64,000 nucleotides of DNA, taken from the NCBI RefSeq assembly GCF_902830275.1, contig NZ_CADESW010000001.1, positions 372,001 through 436,000 of the forward strand, given 5' to 3'. Positions 18,689 to 28,595 of the stretch are shown here, piece by piece (the stretch's first letter is position 1; every line of letters starts with the position of its first letter). The notes under the pieces were generated by a model that did no database searches, was not told where the DNA came from, and saw nothing but the letters and a program-made list of their open reading frames with translations. Both the position numbers and the translations under genes were made by a program. The stretch comes from Burkholderia stagnalis (GTDB lineage: Bacteria; Pseudomonadota; Gammaproteobacteria; Burkholderiales; Burkholderiaceae).

Positions 18689-19135
18689 TTACTTCGAGAG
18701 CGCAGCCTTGACGAGCGCGGAAACGGCGGTCATGTCGGCGCGGCCGGCGAGCTTGCCCTTCAGCACGCCCATCACCTTGCCCATGTCCTGCGGGCCGGCT
18801 GCGCCGACTTGCGCAACCGCGGCCTGCACTTCGGCGGCCACCTCGGCCTCCGATAGTTGCGCAGGCATGTAACCGCTCAGCACCGCCAGCTCGGCCTGCT
18901 CCTTCGCGACGAGGTCGTCGCGACCCGCGGCCTGGAACTGGCTGATCGAATCCTTGCGCTGCTTGATCATCTTGTCGATCACGGCCGTGACGGCGGCATC
19001 GTCGAGCGTGATCTGCTCGTCGACCTCACGCTGCTTGATCGCGGCCAGCAGCAGGCGAATCGTCGCAAGGCGCTCGGCTTCCTTCGCGCGCATCGCAGCC
19101 TTCATGTCTTCGCTGATCTGCTCTTTCAAACTCAT
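18689..19135 (-). CDS. GatB/YqeY domain-containing protein
   Basis: 148 residues, all of it the YqeY domain (MSLKEQISEDMKAAMRAKEAERLATIRLLLAAIKQREVDE at the start, GxLxGRaDm..vsaLVkaaL at the end), related to the tRNA-binding tail of the GatB amidotransferase. Its role is unclear; a tRNA-dependent amidotransferase accessory function is often assumed. It lies between rpsU and dnaG, 72 bases before the dnaG start, and downstream of the rpsU terminator. Confidence 0.9.
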   Translation of the reverse strand: MSLKEQISEDMKAAMRAKEAERLATIRLLLAAIKQREVDEQITLDDAAVTAVIDKMIKQRKDSISQFQAAGRDDLVAKEQAELAVLSGYMPAQLSEAEVAAEVQAAVAQVGAAGPQDMGKVMGVLKGKLAGRADMTAVSALVKAALSK

Positions 19136-19185
19136 CTTTCACCCGGAAATGGAAACGTGAAACCGACGCCCGCCAGTGGGCGTCA

Positions 19186-19223
19186 ACACAAAAACCCGCT
19201 TGGGACACTGTCTCAAGCGGGTT
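19186..19223 (-). terminator. Hairpin between rpsU and yqeY
   Basis: 10-bp perfect arms AACCCGCTTG/CAAGCGGGTT (19193-19202, 19214-19223) with further pairing inside; on the minus strand the 3' arm runs into TTTGTGTT. It would end or attenuate the rpsU transcript before yqeY-dnaG-rpoD. Confidence 0.75.
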
Positions 19224-19298
19224 GCTCGAATCCGGCATCGGCGACTCGCGACGGAGCCGCCGGTGCGCCGCTCAGCGAACCGCGCGGCGCTCAATCGT

Positions 19299-19511
19299 TC
19301 AGTACAGCTTTTTCGGCAGCGTCTGGCTGCGGATACGCTTGTAGTGACGCTTCACTGCAGCGGCCTTCTTGCGCTTGCGCTCGGCCGTCGGCTTCTCGTA
19401 GAACTCTCGCGCACGAAGTTCGGTCAGCAGACCGTTCTTCTCGATCGTGCGCTTGAAGCGACGCATCGCAACTTCGAACGGCTCGTTTTCTTTAACGCGA
19501 ATGATCGTCAT
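19299..19511 (-). CDS. rpsU: 30S ribosomal protein S21
   Basis: 70 residues, exact family size: begins [21 protein letters not shown] and ends with a very basic tail ([26 protein letters not shown]). S21 binds the small subunit platform and helps 16S rRNA pair with mRNA. First gene of the macromolecular-synthesis cluster; a strong hairpin lies 75 bases downstream, so most transcripts probably stop there and the rest continue into yqeY-dnaG-rpoD. Confidence 0.97.
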
Positions 19512-19587
19512 GACCCGACACGCAAAAAAGTTGGCAGGGAAAGATTACTGAGTATAGCAGAGCCTTTGCACAAAGGGCACTACCGCG

Positions 19588-20805
19588 TCAAGCGCCGCGT
19601 GCAAACTCCGCGGCCGCCTGCCCGGCCGCCACGCCGGACGCCCACGCCCACTGGAAGTTGTAGCCGCCCAGCCAGCCGGTCACGTCCATCGCCTCGCCGA
19701 CGAAGAACAGGCCCGGCACGCGCGCACTCATCATCGTCGCCGACGACAGCTCTCGGGTATCCACGCCGCCGCGCGTGACTTCCGCCTTCTTGTAGCCCTC
19801 GGTGCCATTCGGCGTCAGCGTCCAGCCGGCCAGCGCCTCGCCGACCTGGCGCAGCGCCTTGTCCGGCAGATCGGCCAGCCGCGCGTCGGCGGCCACGCGA
19901 TGCGTGTCGAGCCAGACGTGGGCCAGCCGCGACGGCACCCACTCCGCGAGCAGCGAGCCGACCTGGCGCTTCGACTCACGCTTGGCCTCGAGCAGGTCGG
20001 CCACCGCGTCGCGCTGCGGCAGCAGGTCGACGCGAATCGGCTCGCCGGGCTGCCAGTAGCTCGAAATCTGCAGGATACCGGGCCCCGACAGCCCACGGTG
20101 CGTGAGCAGCAGATCCTCGACGAATTCGCCGCCGCGCTTCTTGTCGCCGGTCGACACGCGCACCTCGAGCGACACGCCGGACAGCGCCGCGAACGGCGCC
20201 CAGTCATGCGGCGCGAACGTAAGCGGCACGAGCGCGGGCCGCGTATCGACGAGCTTGTGGCCGAACTGCTTCGCGAGCCGGTAGCCGAAGTCGGTCGCGC
20301 CGATCTTCGGGATCGACAGGCCGCCGGTGGCGACGATCAGCGCGCGCGCGGCAATCTGGCCCGCCTGCGTATCGAGCGTGAAGCCGTCGGCCGGCGCGTG
20401 GCGCACCGCGTCGACGACGACCGGCCGGCGCCATGCGATGCCGCCCGCGTCGCACTCGTCCTTCAGCATGTCGATGACCGCGTCGCTGCCGTGGTCGCAG
20501 AACAGCTGGCCCTTGTGCTTTTCGTGCCAGGTCACGCGATGGCGCTTGAGGAGCGCGAGAAAGTCGCGCGGCGTATAGCGCGCGAGCGCCGAGCGGGCAA
20601 AATGCGGGTTGGCCGACAAGTAGTTGTCCGGGCCGGCGTACAGGTTCGTGAAGTTGCAGCGGCCGCCGCCCGAGATGCGGATCTTCTCGGCGAGGCGCGG
20701 CGCGTGGTCGACCAGCACGACCCGGCGGCCGAGCTGGCCGGCGACCGCCGCGCTCATCATGCCGGCGGCCCCCGCGCCGATCACGGCGATGTCATAGGTT
20801 TCCAT
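19588..20805 (-). CDS. BaiN/HI0933-like FAD-dependent oxidoreductase
   Basis: 405 residues. N-terminal FAD site [13 protein letters not shown] (about 6-18), the family-diagnostic [12 protein letters not shown] (about 44-55), an internal domain with [14 protein letters not shown], and a C-terminal [25 protein letters not shown] that closes the FAD site. The family (YhiN, HI0933, BaiN) is widespread but mostly uncharacterised; some members reduce bile-acid intermediates. Start [10 protein letters not shown] at 20803-20805. Divergent from tsaD, 118 bases away. Confidence 0.9.
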   Translation of the reverse strand: METYDIAVIGAGAAGMMSAAVAGQLGRRVVLVDHAPRLAEKIRISGGGRCNFTNLYAGPDNYLSANPHFARSALARYTPRDFLALLKRHRVTWHEKHKGQLFCDHGSDAVIDMLKDECDAGGIAWRRPVVVDAVRHAPADGFTLDTQAGQIAARALIVATGGLSIPKIGATDFGYRLAKQFGHKLVDTRPALVPLTFAPHDWAPFAALSGVSLEVRVSTGDKKRGGEFVEDLLLTHRGLSGPGILQISSYWQPGEPIRVDLLPQRDAVADLLEAKRESKRQVGSLLAEWVPSRLAHVWLDTHRVAADARLADLPDKALRQVGEALAGWTLTPNGTEGYKKAEVTRGGVDTRELSSATMMSARVPGLFFVGEAMDVTGWLGGYNFQWAWASGVAAGQAAAEFARGA

Positions 20806-20923
20806 GGCGCGGATTGTACCGCCCCGCACCGCCGCCAGCGGCCGGAAGCGCGTGCCTGCTATACTTTTCGGTTACGTTGACATTCCGGGGCAGCCCGCAA
20901 CGCGGCACGCCCCGCCCCACACC

Positions 20924-21964
20924 ATGCTCGTTCTCGGCATCGAAAGCTCCTGTGACGAAACCGGCCTCGCGCTCTACGACACGCAGCGCGGGCTGCTCGC
21001 GCACGCGCTCCACTCGCAGATCGCCATGCACCGCGACTACGGCGGCGTCGTGCCCGAGCTCGCGTCGCGCGACCACATCCGCCGCGCGCTGCCGCTGCTC
21101 GAGGAAGTGATCGCACAGAGCGGCGCGCGGCGCGAGGATATCGACGCCATCGCGTTCACGCAGGGCCCGGGGCTCGCCGGCGCGCTGCTCGTCGGCGCGA
21201 GCATCGCGAACGCGCTCGCGCTTGCCTGGAACAAGCCGACCGTCGGCATCCACCACCTCGAGGGCCACCTGCTGTCGCCGCTGCTCGTCGCGGAACCGCC
21301 GCCGTTCCCGTTCGTCGCGCTACTCGTGTCGGGCGGCCATACGCAGCTGATGCGCGTGACCGACGTCGGCGTGTACGAGACGCTCGGCGAAACGCTCGAC
21401 GACGCGGCCGGCGAAGCGTTCGACAAGACCGCGAAGCTGATCGGCCTCGGCTACCCGGGCGGCCCGGAAGTGTCGAAGCTCGCGGAAACCGGCACGCCGG
21501 GCGCCGTCGTGCTGCCGCGCCCGATGCTGCACTCTGGCGATCTCGACTTCAGCTTCAGCGGCCTGAAGACGGCCGTGCTGACGCAGATGAAGAAATTCGA
21601 GGCGGCGAAGCTGTCGGGCGACGCACTCGAACGCGCGAAGGCCGACCTCGCACGCGGCTTCGTCGACGCGGCCGTCGACGTGCTCGTCGCGAAGTCGCTC
21701 GCGGCGCTGAAGAAGACCCGGCTCAAGCGCCTCGTGGTCGCGGGCGGCGTCGGCGCAAACCGCCAGCTGCGCGCCGCGCTTTCGGCCGCCGCGGCCAAGC
21801 GCGGCTTCGACGTGCACTACCCCGACCTCGCGCTCTGCACCGACAACGGCGCAATGATCGCGCTCGCGGGCGCATTGCGGCTCGCGCGCTGGCCCGAACA
21901 GGCGAACGCCGACTACGCGTTCACCGTGAAGCCGCGCTGGGATCTCGCGTCGCTCGCGCGCTGA
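20924..21964 (+). CDS. tsaD: tRNA threonylcarbamoyladenosine transferase TsaD (Gcp)
   Basis: 346 residues. ASKHA-fold protein with N-terminal [13 protein letters not shown], metal ligands H111 and H115 in [14 protein letters not shown], the [13 protein letters not shown] segment, [10 protein letters not shown] and DNGAMIA near the end (third metal ligand Asp). With TsaB and TsaE it transfers the threonylcarbamoyl group to A37 of tRNAs reading ANN codons. ATG 20924 was chosen because the conserved [13 protein letters not shown] opens there. Single gene, ended by a bidirectional terminator shared with folE2. Confidence 0.96.
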   Translation: MLVLGIESSCDETGLALYDTQRGLLAHALHSQIAMHRDYGGVVPELASRDHIRRALPLLEEVIAQSGARREDIDAIAFTQGPGLAGALLVGASIANALALAWNKPTVGIHHLEGHLLSPLLVAEPPPFPFVALLVSGGHTQLMRVTDVGVYETLGETLDDAAGEAFDKTAKLIGLGYPGGPEVSKLAETGTPGAVVLPRPMLHSGDLDFSFSGLKTAVLTQMKKFEAAKLSGDALERAKADLARGFVDAAVDVLVAKSLAALKKTRLKRLVVAGGVGANRQLRAALSAAAAKRGFDVHYPDLALCTDNGAMIALAGALRLARWPEQANADYAFTVKPRWDLASLAR

Positions 21965-22015
21965 GCCGGGCCGAACACCGCGCCGCGCATCGCGCGCGCC
22001 GCATGCAAGTCGCCA

Positions 22016-22046
22016 GCAAACAAAAGGCCGCTCGAGCGGCCTTTTT
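22016..22046. terminator. Bidirectional intrinsic terminator, tsaD/folE2
   Basis: Perfect 24-base palindrome (22022-22045), AAAAGGCCGCTC followed by its complement, giving a T run at the 3' side on both strands. It serves the converging tsaD and folE2 genes. Confidence 0.88.
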
Positions 22047-22070
22047 GCTGATACGAGGACGTGCGCTGCG

Positions 22071-22880
22071 TTACGCGGCGTGCCGCTTGTCGCGCTCGAT
22101 CAGCGCATACGCGCTGTGATTGTGGATCGACTCGAAGTTCTCGGCCTCGAGCACGTAGGCCACGATGCGCTCGTCGCGATCGAGCCGCTGAGCAACGTCG
22201 CGCACCAGATCCTCGACGAACTTCGGATTCTCGTATGCGCGCTCGGTAACGAATTTCTCGTCCGGGCGCTTCAGCAGGCCCCACAGCTCGCAGGACGCCT
22301 CTTCCTCGGCCATCCGGATCAGCGCCTCGACCGGCACGTCCGCCGCCAGTTCGGCATCGATCGTCACGTGCGAGCGCTGGTTGTGCGCACCGTACTGCGA
22401 GATCTTCTTCGAGCACGGGCACAGGCTCGTGACCGGCACCAGCACCTTCATGAACAGGCGCGTCGCACCGCCGCGGGTGTCGCCCGCGAGCGTTACTTCG
22501 TAGTCCAGCAGACTCTGCACGCCCGACACGGGCGCCGTCTTGTTCACGAAATACGGGAACGTGACCTCGATGCGGCCCGCCTCGGCCTCGAGCTTCTCGA
22601 GCATCGCCGCGAGCATCGCGCGGAACCGCTCGGTCGTCAGCGGCGCGCGGTGCTCTTCGAGCAGCGCGACGAAACGCGACATGTGCGTGCCCTTCTGGTC
22701 GGCCGGCAGATGGACGTCGAGGTTCCAGACACCGACCGTCGGCTGCACGTCGCCGCTTTCGGTGCGCACCGTCAACGGATGCCGGACCGCCTTCACGCCC
22801 ACGCGCTGAATCGGAATCTGACGAGTATCCACCGTGCTCTGCACGTCGGGCATCACGAAGGCGGGATTCATCTGGTTCAT
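22071..22880 (-). CDS. folE2: GTP cyclohydrolase I, FolE2 type
   Basis: 269 residues. Shows the FolE2 T-fold with the core [24 protein letters not shown] (about 155-178) carrying the catalytic cysteine, and the C-terminal [13 protein letters not shown]. It converts GTP to 7,8-dihydroneopterin triphosphate, the first step of folate synthesis, and can use metals other than zinc. ATG 22878-22880 is taken as start ([14 protein letters not shown]). It stands alone; I saw no clear Zur-type operator upstream. Confidence 0.95.
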   Translation of the reverse strand: MNQMNPAFVMPDVQSTVDTRQIPIQRVGVKAVRHPLTVRTESGDVQPTVGVWNLDVHLPADQKGTHMSRFVALLEEHRAPLTTERFRAMLAAMLEKLEAEAGRIEVTFPYFVNKTAPVSGVQSLLDYEVTLAGDTRGGATRLFMKVLVPVTSLCPCSKKISQYGAHNQRSHVTIDAELAADVPVEALIRMAEEEASCELWGLLKRPDEKFVTERAYENPKFVEDLVRDVAQRLDRDERIVAYVLEAENFESIHNHSAYALIERDKRHAA

Positions 22881-22940
22881 CTTGTTCAATCCTTGTAAGC
22901 CGCGCGTTCGACGACGCGCGCGCCGCGTCATGCGGCAGCC

Positions 22941-22976
22941 GGAAAAGCAACATGGGCCCGCAGGCCCATGTTTTCC
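22941..22976 (-). terminator. Terminator of the dxs operon
   Basis: 10-bp perfect arms AACATGGGCC/GGCCCATGTT (22949-22958, 22963-22972) with a 4-base loop; on the minus strand the 3' arm is followed by GCTTTTCC. It lies 60 bases after the dxs stop codon. Confidence 0.75.
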
Positions 22977-23034
22977 GCATCAATGAAGACCGGTTTCGCC
23001 AGTCGCAGCCGCACCGCCCGGAGGCGGCGCCGGC

Positions 23035-24939
23035 TTACGCGACGCGCTTGGCCTGACCGGCGACGTCGGCCGCCGGATTCAGGAAGCGTTCGCGAATCGA
23101 TTTCGCGATGCCCGCGCCGTCGAGGCCGCATTGCGACAGCAGCTTCGCGGGATCACCATGATCGATGAACTGGTCAGGGAGGCCCAATTGTAGTACGGGT
23201 CGGATAACCCCACTCTCCATCAGGGCTTCCACGCAGGCCGAGCCCGCACCGCCCATCACGCAGCCTTCCTCGGCCGTGACGATGAAGTCGTGCGTTTCGG
23301 CGAGCTCGCGCACGAGCACCGCGTCGACCGGCTTCACGAAGCGCATGTTCGCGACGGTCGCATCGAGTTCCTCGGCCGCAGCCAGCGACGGCGCAACCAT
23401 CGTGCCGAATGCGAGGATCGCGACCCGCTTGCCTTCCGGCTGCGACGTGCGGCGACGCACCTCGCCCTTGCCCAGCGGAATCTCGGTGAATTCCTTCACC
23501 GTCGGCACGCCGGTGCCCGCGCCGCGCGGATAGCGCACCGCGGTCGGGTTCGGCTGCATCAGCGCGGTGTGCAGCATCTGGCGGCATTCGTCCTCGTCGG
23601 ACGCCGCCATGATCGTCATGTTCGGGATACAGCGCATGAACGACAGATCGTACGCGCCCGCGTGCGTCGCACCGTCGGCGCCGACGAGGCCCGCGCGGTC
23701 GATCGCGAACACGACCGGCAGGTTCTGCAGCGCGACGTCGTGGATCAGCTGGTCGTATGCGCGCTGCAGGAACGTCGAGTAGATCGCGACGACCGGCTTC
23801 AGGCCTTCGGTCGCGAGACCGCCCGCGAACGTCACCGCGTGCTGCTCGGCGATGCCGACGTCGTAATAGCGATCCTTGAAGCGCTTCTCGAATTCGACCA
23901 TGCCCGAGCCTTCGCGCATCGCGGGCGTGATGCCGACCACGCGCGAATCGCGTTCCGCCTCGTCGCACAGCCATTCGCCGAACACTTGCGTGTAGGTCTT
24001 CTTCGCCGGGGTGGACGACGGCTTGATACCCTCGGCCGGGTTGAACTTGCCCGGGCCGTGGTAGAGCACCGGATCGGCCTCGGCGAGCTTGTAGCCCTGG
24101 CCTTTCTTCGTCACCACGTGCAGGAACTGCGGGCCGCGCAGCTCCTTGATGTTCTGCAGCGTCGGGATCAGCGAATCGAGATCGTGACCGTCGATCGGGC
24201 CGATGTAGTTGAAGCCGAACTCCTCGAACAGCGTGGCCGGCACGACCATGCCCTTCGCATGCTCCTCGAGCTTGCGCGCGAGTTCGAGCACCGGCGGCGC
24301 AACGCTCAGCACGCGCTCGACGCCCGCGCGCGCGGCCGCGTAGAAGCGGCCCGACATCAGGCGCGCGAGATGGCGGTTCAGCGCGCCGACCGGCGGCGAG
24401 ATCGACATGTCGTTGTCGTTGAGGATCACGAGCAGCTTCGCGTCCTCGGACACGCCGGCGTTGTTCATCGCTTCGAACGCCATGCCGGCCGTCATCGCGC
24501 CATCGCCGATCACCGCGATCGAGAAGCGGTCGTCGCCGTTCAGCTGGCTGCCGATGGCCATGCCGAGCGCGGCCGAGATCGACGTGCTCGAATGCGCGGT
24601 ACCGAACGTGTCGTACTCCGATTCGGAGCGGCGCGGAAAGCCCGAGATGCCGTCGTACTGACGCAGCGTGTGCATCTGGTCGCGGCGGCCCGTTAGGATC
24701 TTGTGCGGATAGGTCTGGTGGCCCACGTCCCAGACGATGCGGTCGTTCGGCGTGTTGAACACGTAGTGCAACGCGATCGTCAGCTCGACCGTCCCGAGGT
24801 TGGACGACAAATGGCCGCCCGTCTTCGACACGCTGTCGAGCACGAACGAACGCAGCTCGTCGGCGAGCGGTTGCAGTTGGCGACGATCAAGGCGGCGCAG
24901 ATCGGCCGGATCGTCGATAGTTTTCAGCAAGTCGTACAT
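23035..24939 (-). CDS. dxs: 1-deoxy-D-xylulose-5-phosphate synthase
   Basis: 634 residues, standard DXS length. Thiamine diphosphate site [16 protein letters not shown] at 145-160; [17 protein letters not shown] (38-54) and [15 protein letters not shown] (71-85) are the substrate-channel motifs; the transketolase-like domain contains [13 protein letters not shown] with the catalytic Glu. It condenses pyruvate and glyceraldehyde 3-phosphate to DXP, opening the MEP isoprenoid route. ATG 24937-24939. Last gene of xseB-ispA-dxs, 81 bases after ispA. Confidence 0.97.
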   Translation of the reverse strand: MYDLLKTIDDPADLRRLDRRQLQPLADELRSFVLDSVSKTGGHLSSNLGTVELTIALHYVFNTPNDRIVWDVGHQTYPHKILTGRRDQMHTLRQYDGISGFPRRSESEYDTFGTAHSSTSISAALGMAIGSQLNGDDRFSIAVIGDGAMTAGMAFEAMNNAGVSEDAKLLVILNDNDMSISPPVGALNRHLARLMSGRFYAAARAGVERVLSVAPPVLELARKLEEHAKGMVVPATLFEEFGFNYIGPIDGHDLDSLIPTLQNIKELRGPQFLHVVTKKGQGYKLAEADPVLYHGPGKFNPAEGIKPSSTPAKKTYTQVFGEWLCDEAERDSRVVGITPAMREGSGMVEFEKRFKDRYYDVGIAEQHAVTFAGGLATEGLKPVVAIYSTFLQRAYDQLIHDVALQNLPVVFAIDRAGLVGADGATHAGAYDLSFMRCIPNMTIMAASDEDECRQMLHTALMQPNPTAVRYPRGAGTGVPTVKEFTEIPLGKGEVRRRTSQPEGKRVAILAFGTMVAPSLAAAEELDATVANMRFVKPVDAVLVRELAETHDFIVTAEEGCVMGGAGSACVEALMESGVIRPVLQLGLPDQFIDHGDPAKLLSQCGLDGAGIAKSIRERFLNPAADVAGQAKRVA

Positions 24940-25020
24940 CGTCGTTCCATTGTAGGAAATCAAACGCGCCCGCATTCTGTTGCACGCACCGTAGCGTGTG
25001 CGCGGCGGCGGGCTTTCGCG

Positions 25021-25905
25021 TCAGCTGACCCGGTTCACCACCAGGTCGGCAAGTTCGGCGAGACGCTGGGCGCGCGCGCCGAAGGGTTGCAGCGCAGCGT
25101 GCGCATCGGCGCGCAGCTGGGCGGCCAGTTCGCGCGACGCGTCGAGGCCGAGGATCGACACGTAGGTCGGCTTGTCGTTCGCCGCGTCCTTGCCGGCCGT
25201 CTTGCCGAGCGTCGCCGAATCGGTCGTCACGTCGAGAATGTCGTCGACGACCTGGAAGGCCAGGCCCACCGCGCCCGCATAAACGTCGAGCGCGGCCATC
25301 GTGTCCGCGGACGGCGTCTCGCCCGCCAGCGCGCCCATGCGCACGGCGGCGCGCAGCAGCGCGCCCGTCTTCATCCGGTGCATCGTCTCGAGCTGCTCGC
25401 GCGTCAGCTTCAGGCCGACGCTCGCCAGATCGATCGCCTGCCCGCCGGCCATGCCGATCGAGCCGCTCGCCAGCGCCAGTTCGCGCACGAGCGCGGCCTG
25501 CTGCACCGGCGCCAGCGCGGCGGAATCCGTCAGCGCGACGAACGCCTGCGACTGCAGCGCGTCGCCGACCAGCAGCGCGGTCGGCTCGTCGTACTGCACG
25601 TGCACGGTCGGCTTGCCGCGCCGCAGCGCGTCGTCGTCCATGCACGGCATGTCGTCATGCACGAGCGAATAGACGTGGATCATCTCCAGCGCCGCCGCCG
25701 CCGCATTGCGTGCCGCCTCCGTCGCGCCGGTCAGTTCGCCCGCTGCATGGCACAGCAGCGGGCGCACGCGCTTGCCGCCCCCGAGGACTGCGTAGCGCAT
25801 CGCTTCGTGGAGTTGCGTGGGCACCACAGTTTCGGCCGGCAGGTAGTGGCCGAGTGCATCCTCGACGCGGTCAAGCACAGACCGCATCCATTGTTCGAAT
25901 GTCAT
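25021..25905 (-). CDS. ispA: Farnesyl diphosphate synthase / short-chain polyprenyl synthetase
   Basis: 294 residues. First Asp-rich motif DDMPCMDDD at 84-92 and second DDILD near residue 220, with GGGKRVRPLL (42-51) binding the IPP pyrophosphate; the FARM spacing of the bacterial FPP synthase type is seen (DDxxxxD). It makes farnesyl diphosphate from IPP and DMAPP. The start ATG (25903-25905) overlaps the xseB stop by ATGA, and dxs follows, the classical Proteobacterial cluster. Confidence 0.95.
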   Translation of the reverse strand: MTFEQWMRSVLDRVEDALGHYLPAETVVPTQLHEAMRYAVLGGGKRVRPLLCHAAGELTGATEAARNAAAAALEMIHVYSLVHDDMPCMDDDALRRGKPTVHVQYDEPTALLVGDALQSQAFVALTDSAALAPVQQAALVRELALASGSIGMAGGQAIDLASVGLKLTREQLETMHRMKTGALLRAAVRMGALAGETPSADTMAALDVYAGAVGLAFQVVDDILDVTTDSATLGKTAGKDAANDKPTYVSILGLDASRELAAQLRADAHAALQPFGARAQRLAELADLVVNRVS

Positions 25906-26195
25906 AGATCGTCGTCTTCGCCGTCCGTGGCGGCCGCGCCGGCCGAAAGCGGCTTCAGGGTCGCGCCGTCGAGCACGCGCACCTGCTGCTCCACTTTCTC
26001 GAGCTGCTGTTGGCAAAACGCAACGAGTGCCGCCCCACGGCGGTATGCCGCGAGCGAATCCTCGAGGCTCAGCGCGCCGCCCTCCATCCGGGCAACCAGC
26101 GCCTCGAGCTCCGCGAGCGCCATCTCGTAATTGTCCGGCAACGCTTCGGCGCCATTGCCGGGCGGCGTGGCGCCTGGGGATGCGGTTTTCGCCAT
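25902..26195 (-). CDS. xseB: Exodeoxyribonuclease VII small subunit
   Basis: 97 residues. The conserved helical core NYEMALAELEALVARMEGGALSLEDSLAAYRRGAALVAFCQQQLEKVEQQV (about 22-72) is typical of XseB, which wraps the XseA catalytic subunit. An acidic tail (TDGEDDDL) ends it. Start ATG 26193-26195 rather than an upstream ATG at 26216 because MAKTAS fits the usual length. Overlaps ispA by four bases. The partner xseA is not in this window. Confidence 0.93.
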   Translation of the reverse strand: MAKTASPGATPPGNGAEALPDNYEMALAELEALVARMEGGALSLEDSLAAYRRGAALVAFCQQQLEKVEQQVRVLDGATLKPLSAGAAATDGEDDDL

Positions 26196-26465
26196 GGACG
26201 AGGTGTCAAATTTCAAAACAAGTCGGACATTCTACGGCAAAAGAGAAATTTCCGACCTGCCGACTTGGTGCGCCAGACGCACGCTCCGGCCCCACCTGTG
26301 ACGCACATTGTGCGCCCGCGAGGCCTCGGCGCACAAAAAATTGACACAAATCAGGCACTTAATACTGGCCTCGCCGAGGGAACCGGGTATAATTCTCCGT
26401 TTCCCTAAATCGATTTTTCGATGGTTGGGTTGTTCACTGCTTTCACGCTATCACCGGGAGTGGGA

Positions 26466-27572
26466 ATGTCCAATCTGAGCGATGCGCTTCAGTTGAAGTC
26501 GGCTCACAGCCAGCTTCCAGTCACTGCATACTTCGATGAGGCGCTGCTAGCGCGCGAAATCGAAACACTCTTCAAGAAAGGACCTCGCTACGTCGGGCAC
26601 GAATTGATGGTGCCCGAGGCGGGGGATTATTTCGCGTTGCCGTCCGAGCAGGAAGGCCGCGTGCTGGTGCGCAACCCGGCGAACCAGATCGAACTGCTGT
26701 CGAACGTGTGCCGTCACCGGCAGGCGATCATGCTGAACGGGCGCGGCCACACGCAGAACATCGTGTGCCCGCTGCACCGCTGGACGTACGATCTGGAAGG
26801 CCAGCTGCTCGGCGCGCCGCACTTCCCCGACAAGCCCTGCCTGAACCTCGGCAAATCCCCGCTGCAGAACTGGCAGGGGCTGCTGTTCGAGGCGGCAGGC
26901 CGCAATGTCGCGCGCGATCTCGCGAACCTGGGCACGAAGCACCACTTCGATTTCTCCGAGTACCAGTTCGATCACGTCGAAGTCCACGAGTGCGACTACA
27001 ACTGGAAGACGTTCATCGAGGTCTACCTCGAGGATTACCACGTCGTCCCGTTCCACCCGGGCCTCGGCAACTTCGTGTCCTGCGACGATCTCAAGTGGGA
27101 GTTCGGCGACTGGTACAGCGTACAGACGGTCGGCGTGCACAACGCGCTCGCGAAGCCGGGCAGCGCGACCTACCAGAAGTGGCACGAGCAGGTGCTGAAG
27201 TTCCGCAACGGCGTGCCGCCGGAGTTCGGCGCGATCTGGATGGTCTACTACCCTGGCCTGATGATCGAGTGGTATCCGCACGTACTGGTCGTGTCGTGGC
27301 TGATTCCGCGCGGGCCGCAGAAGACGACCAACATCGTCGAGTTCTATTATCCTGAGGAAATCGCGCTGTTCGAGCGCGAGTTCGTCGAGGCGGAACGCGC
27401 CGCATACATGGAAACAGCCATCGAGGACGACGAGATCGCGATGCGCATGGACGCCGGCCGCCGCGCGCTGATGGATCGCGGCGAATCGCAGGTCGGCCCG
27501 TACCAGAGCCCGATGGAAGACGGCATGCAGCACTTCCACGAGTTCCTGCGCCGCCACCTGGGCGACCTTTGA
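26466..27572 (+). CDS. Rieske [2Fe-2S] ring-hydroxylating oxygenase alpha subunit
   Basis: 368 residues. Rieske ligands C82, H84, C101 and H104 (CRHRQ...CPLHRW) and the mononuclear-iron motif NWKTFIEVYLEDYHVVPFH with N179, D190, H192 and H197. This is a complete oxygenase component of the aromatic-ring or betaine/choline-type demethylating family. No reductase or beta subunit lies nearby, so it must borrow electron carriers. ATG 26466 has GGGAG about 8 bases upstream; a TATAAT hexamer at 26388-26393 is a promoter candidate. Divergent from xseB. Substrate unknown. Confidence 0.9.
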   Translation: MSNLSDALQLKSAHSQLPVTAYFDEALLAREIETLFKKGPRYVGHELMVPEAGDYFALPSEQEGRVLVRNPANQIELLSNVCRHRQAIMLNGRGHTQNIVCPLHRWTYDLEGQLLGAPHFPDKPCLNLGKSPLQNWQGLLFEAAGRNVARDLANLGTKHHFDFSEYQFDHVEVHECDYNWKTFIEVYLEDYHVVPFHPGLGNFVSCDDLKWEFGDWYSVQTVGVHNALAKPGSATYQKWHEQVLKFRNGVPPEFGAIWMVYYPGLMIEWYPHVLVVSWLIPRGPQKTTNIVEFYYPEEIALFEREFVEAERAAYMETAIEDDEIAMRMDAGRRALMDRGESQVGPYQSPMEDGMQHFHEFLRRHLGDL

Positions 27573-27608
27573 CGCCGGCATGTGCTTTCGGCATCACGAT
27601 GCATGAGG

Positions 27609-27637
27609 AAAAGACGGGCTTCGGCCCGTCTTTTTTT
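27609..27637 (+). terminator. Intrinsic terminator of the Rieske oxygenase gene
   Basis: 11-bp stem AAAAGACGGGC/GCCCGTCTTTT closed by a TTCG tetraloop and continued by a T run to 27637. It cleanly separates the oxygenase from the sulfurtransferase. Confidence 0.92.
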
Positions 27638-27682
27638 GTTTAGACTTAGACCATCAGGCCGTTTGCTCAATCAGGAGCCGTC

Positions 27683-28552
27683 ATGCCACATACTCATTAC
27701 ACCACGCTCATCTCTGCGGCCAACCTTGCCGAGCGCCTCGCCGCCGCACCCGCCAGCGTCGTCGTGTTCGACTGCCGCTTCGATCTCGCCGATACGGGCG
27801 CGGGCGAAGCGGCGTATGCGGCCGGGCACATTCCGGGCGCGCAGTACCTGCATCTCGACCGCGACCTGTCGGGCCGCAAGACCGGCACCAACGGCCGTCA
27901 CCCGCTGCCGTCGCGCGACGCGCTCGTCGCGACGCTCGCCGATCGCGGGCTCAGGCAGGGCCAGCAGGCTGTCGCGTATGACGCGCAAGGCGGCGCGTAT
28001 GCAGCGCGGCTATGGTGGCTGCTGCGCTGGCTCGGGCACGATTCGATCGCCGTGCTCGACGGCGGCCTGCAGGCATGGGAAGCGGCCGGACAGCCGCTGA
28101 CGATCGAGACGCAGCACCCTTCGCGCGGCGACTTCCGCGCGCAGGCGCCGCTCGAATCGACCGTCGACGCGCAGGCCGTGCTCGCGAACCTCACGGCCCG
28201 CACGCGCACCGTGATCGACGCGCGTGCCGCCGATCGCTATCGCGGCGAAAACGAGACGATCGATCCGGTGGGCGGGCACATCCCCGGCGCGCTCAACCGT
28301 TTTTTCAAGGACAACCTGGGCGCCGACGGCCGCTTCAAGACCGGCCATGAACTGCGCGAGACGTTCTCGACCTTGCTGGCCGGCACCGAGCCGAATCGCG
28401 TGATCCTGCAGTGCGGCTCCGGCGTGACTGCATGCCACAACGCCCTTGCGATGGAGATCGCGGGGCTGCACGGCGCGTCGCTCTACCCCGGCTCGTGGAG
28501 CGAGTGGTGCGCCGATCCGTCGCGACCGGTCGCCACCGGCCCCAACCCGTAA
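27683..28552 (+). CDS. sseA: 3-mercaptopyruvate/thiosulfate sulfurtransferase
   Basis: 289 residues, two rhodanese domains (about 9-135 inactive, 160-282 active). The active-site loop CGSGVTA with C244 matches the 3-mercaptopyruvate sulfurtransferase signature (E. coli SseA has CGSGVTA), unlike the CRxGx[R/T] of thiosulfate rhodaneses. AGGAG lies about 6 bases before ATG 27683. Single gene bounded by a terminator upstream and a convergent gene downstream. Confidence 0.9.
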   Translation: MPHTHYTTLISAANLAERLAAAPASVVVFDCRFDLADTGAGEAAYAAGHIPGAQYLHLDRDLSGRKTGTNGRHPLPSRDALVATLADRGLRQGQQAVAYDAQGGAYAARLWWLLRWLGHDSIAVLDGGLQAWEAAGQPLTIETQHPSRGDFRAQAPLESTVDAQAVLANLTARTRTVIDARAADRYRGENETIDPVGGHIPGALNRFFKDNLGADGRFKTGHELRETFSTLLAGTEPNRVILQCGSGVTACHNALAMEIAGLHGASLYPGSWSEWCADPSRPVATGPNP

Positions 28553-28595
28553 GCGTCCGTCACCCGCGCGGCGGCGTCACGCGCCGCCGCGCCGC

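Noticed and set aside
26341..26393. TTGACA at 26341 paired with a -10 for the Rieske gene
   Set aside because: No -10 at a proper distance; the TATAAT at 26388 is 41 bases away. Only the TATAAT is mentioned.
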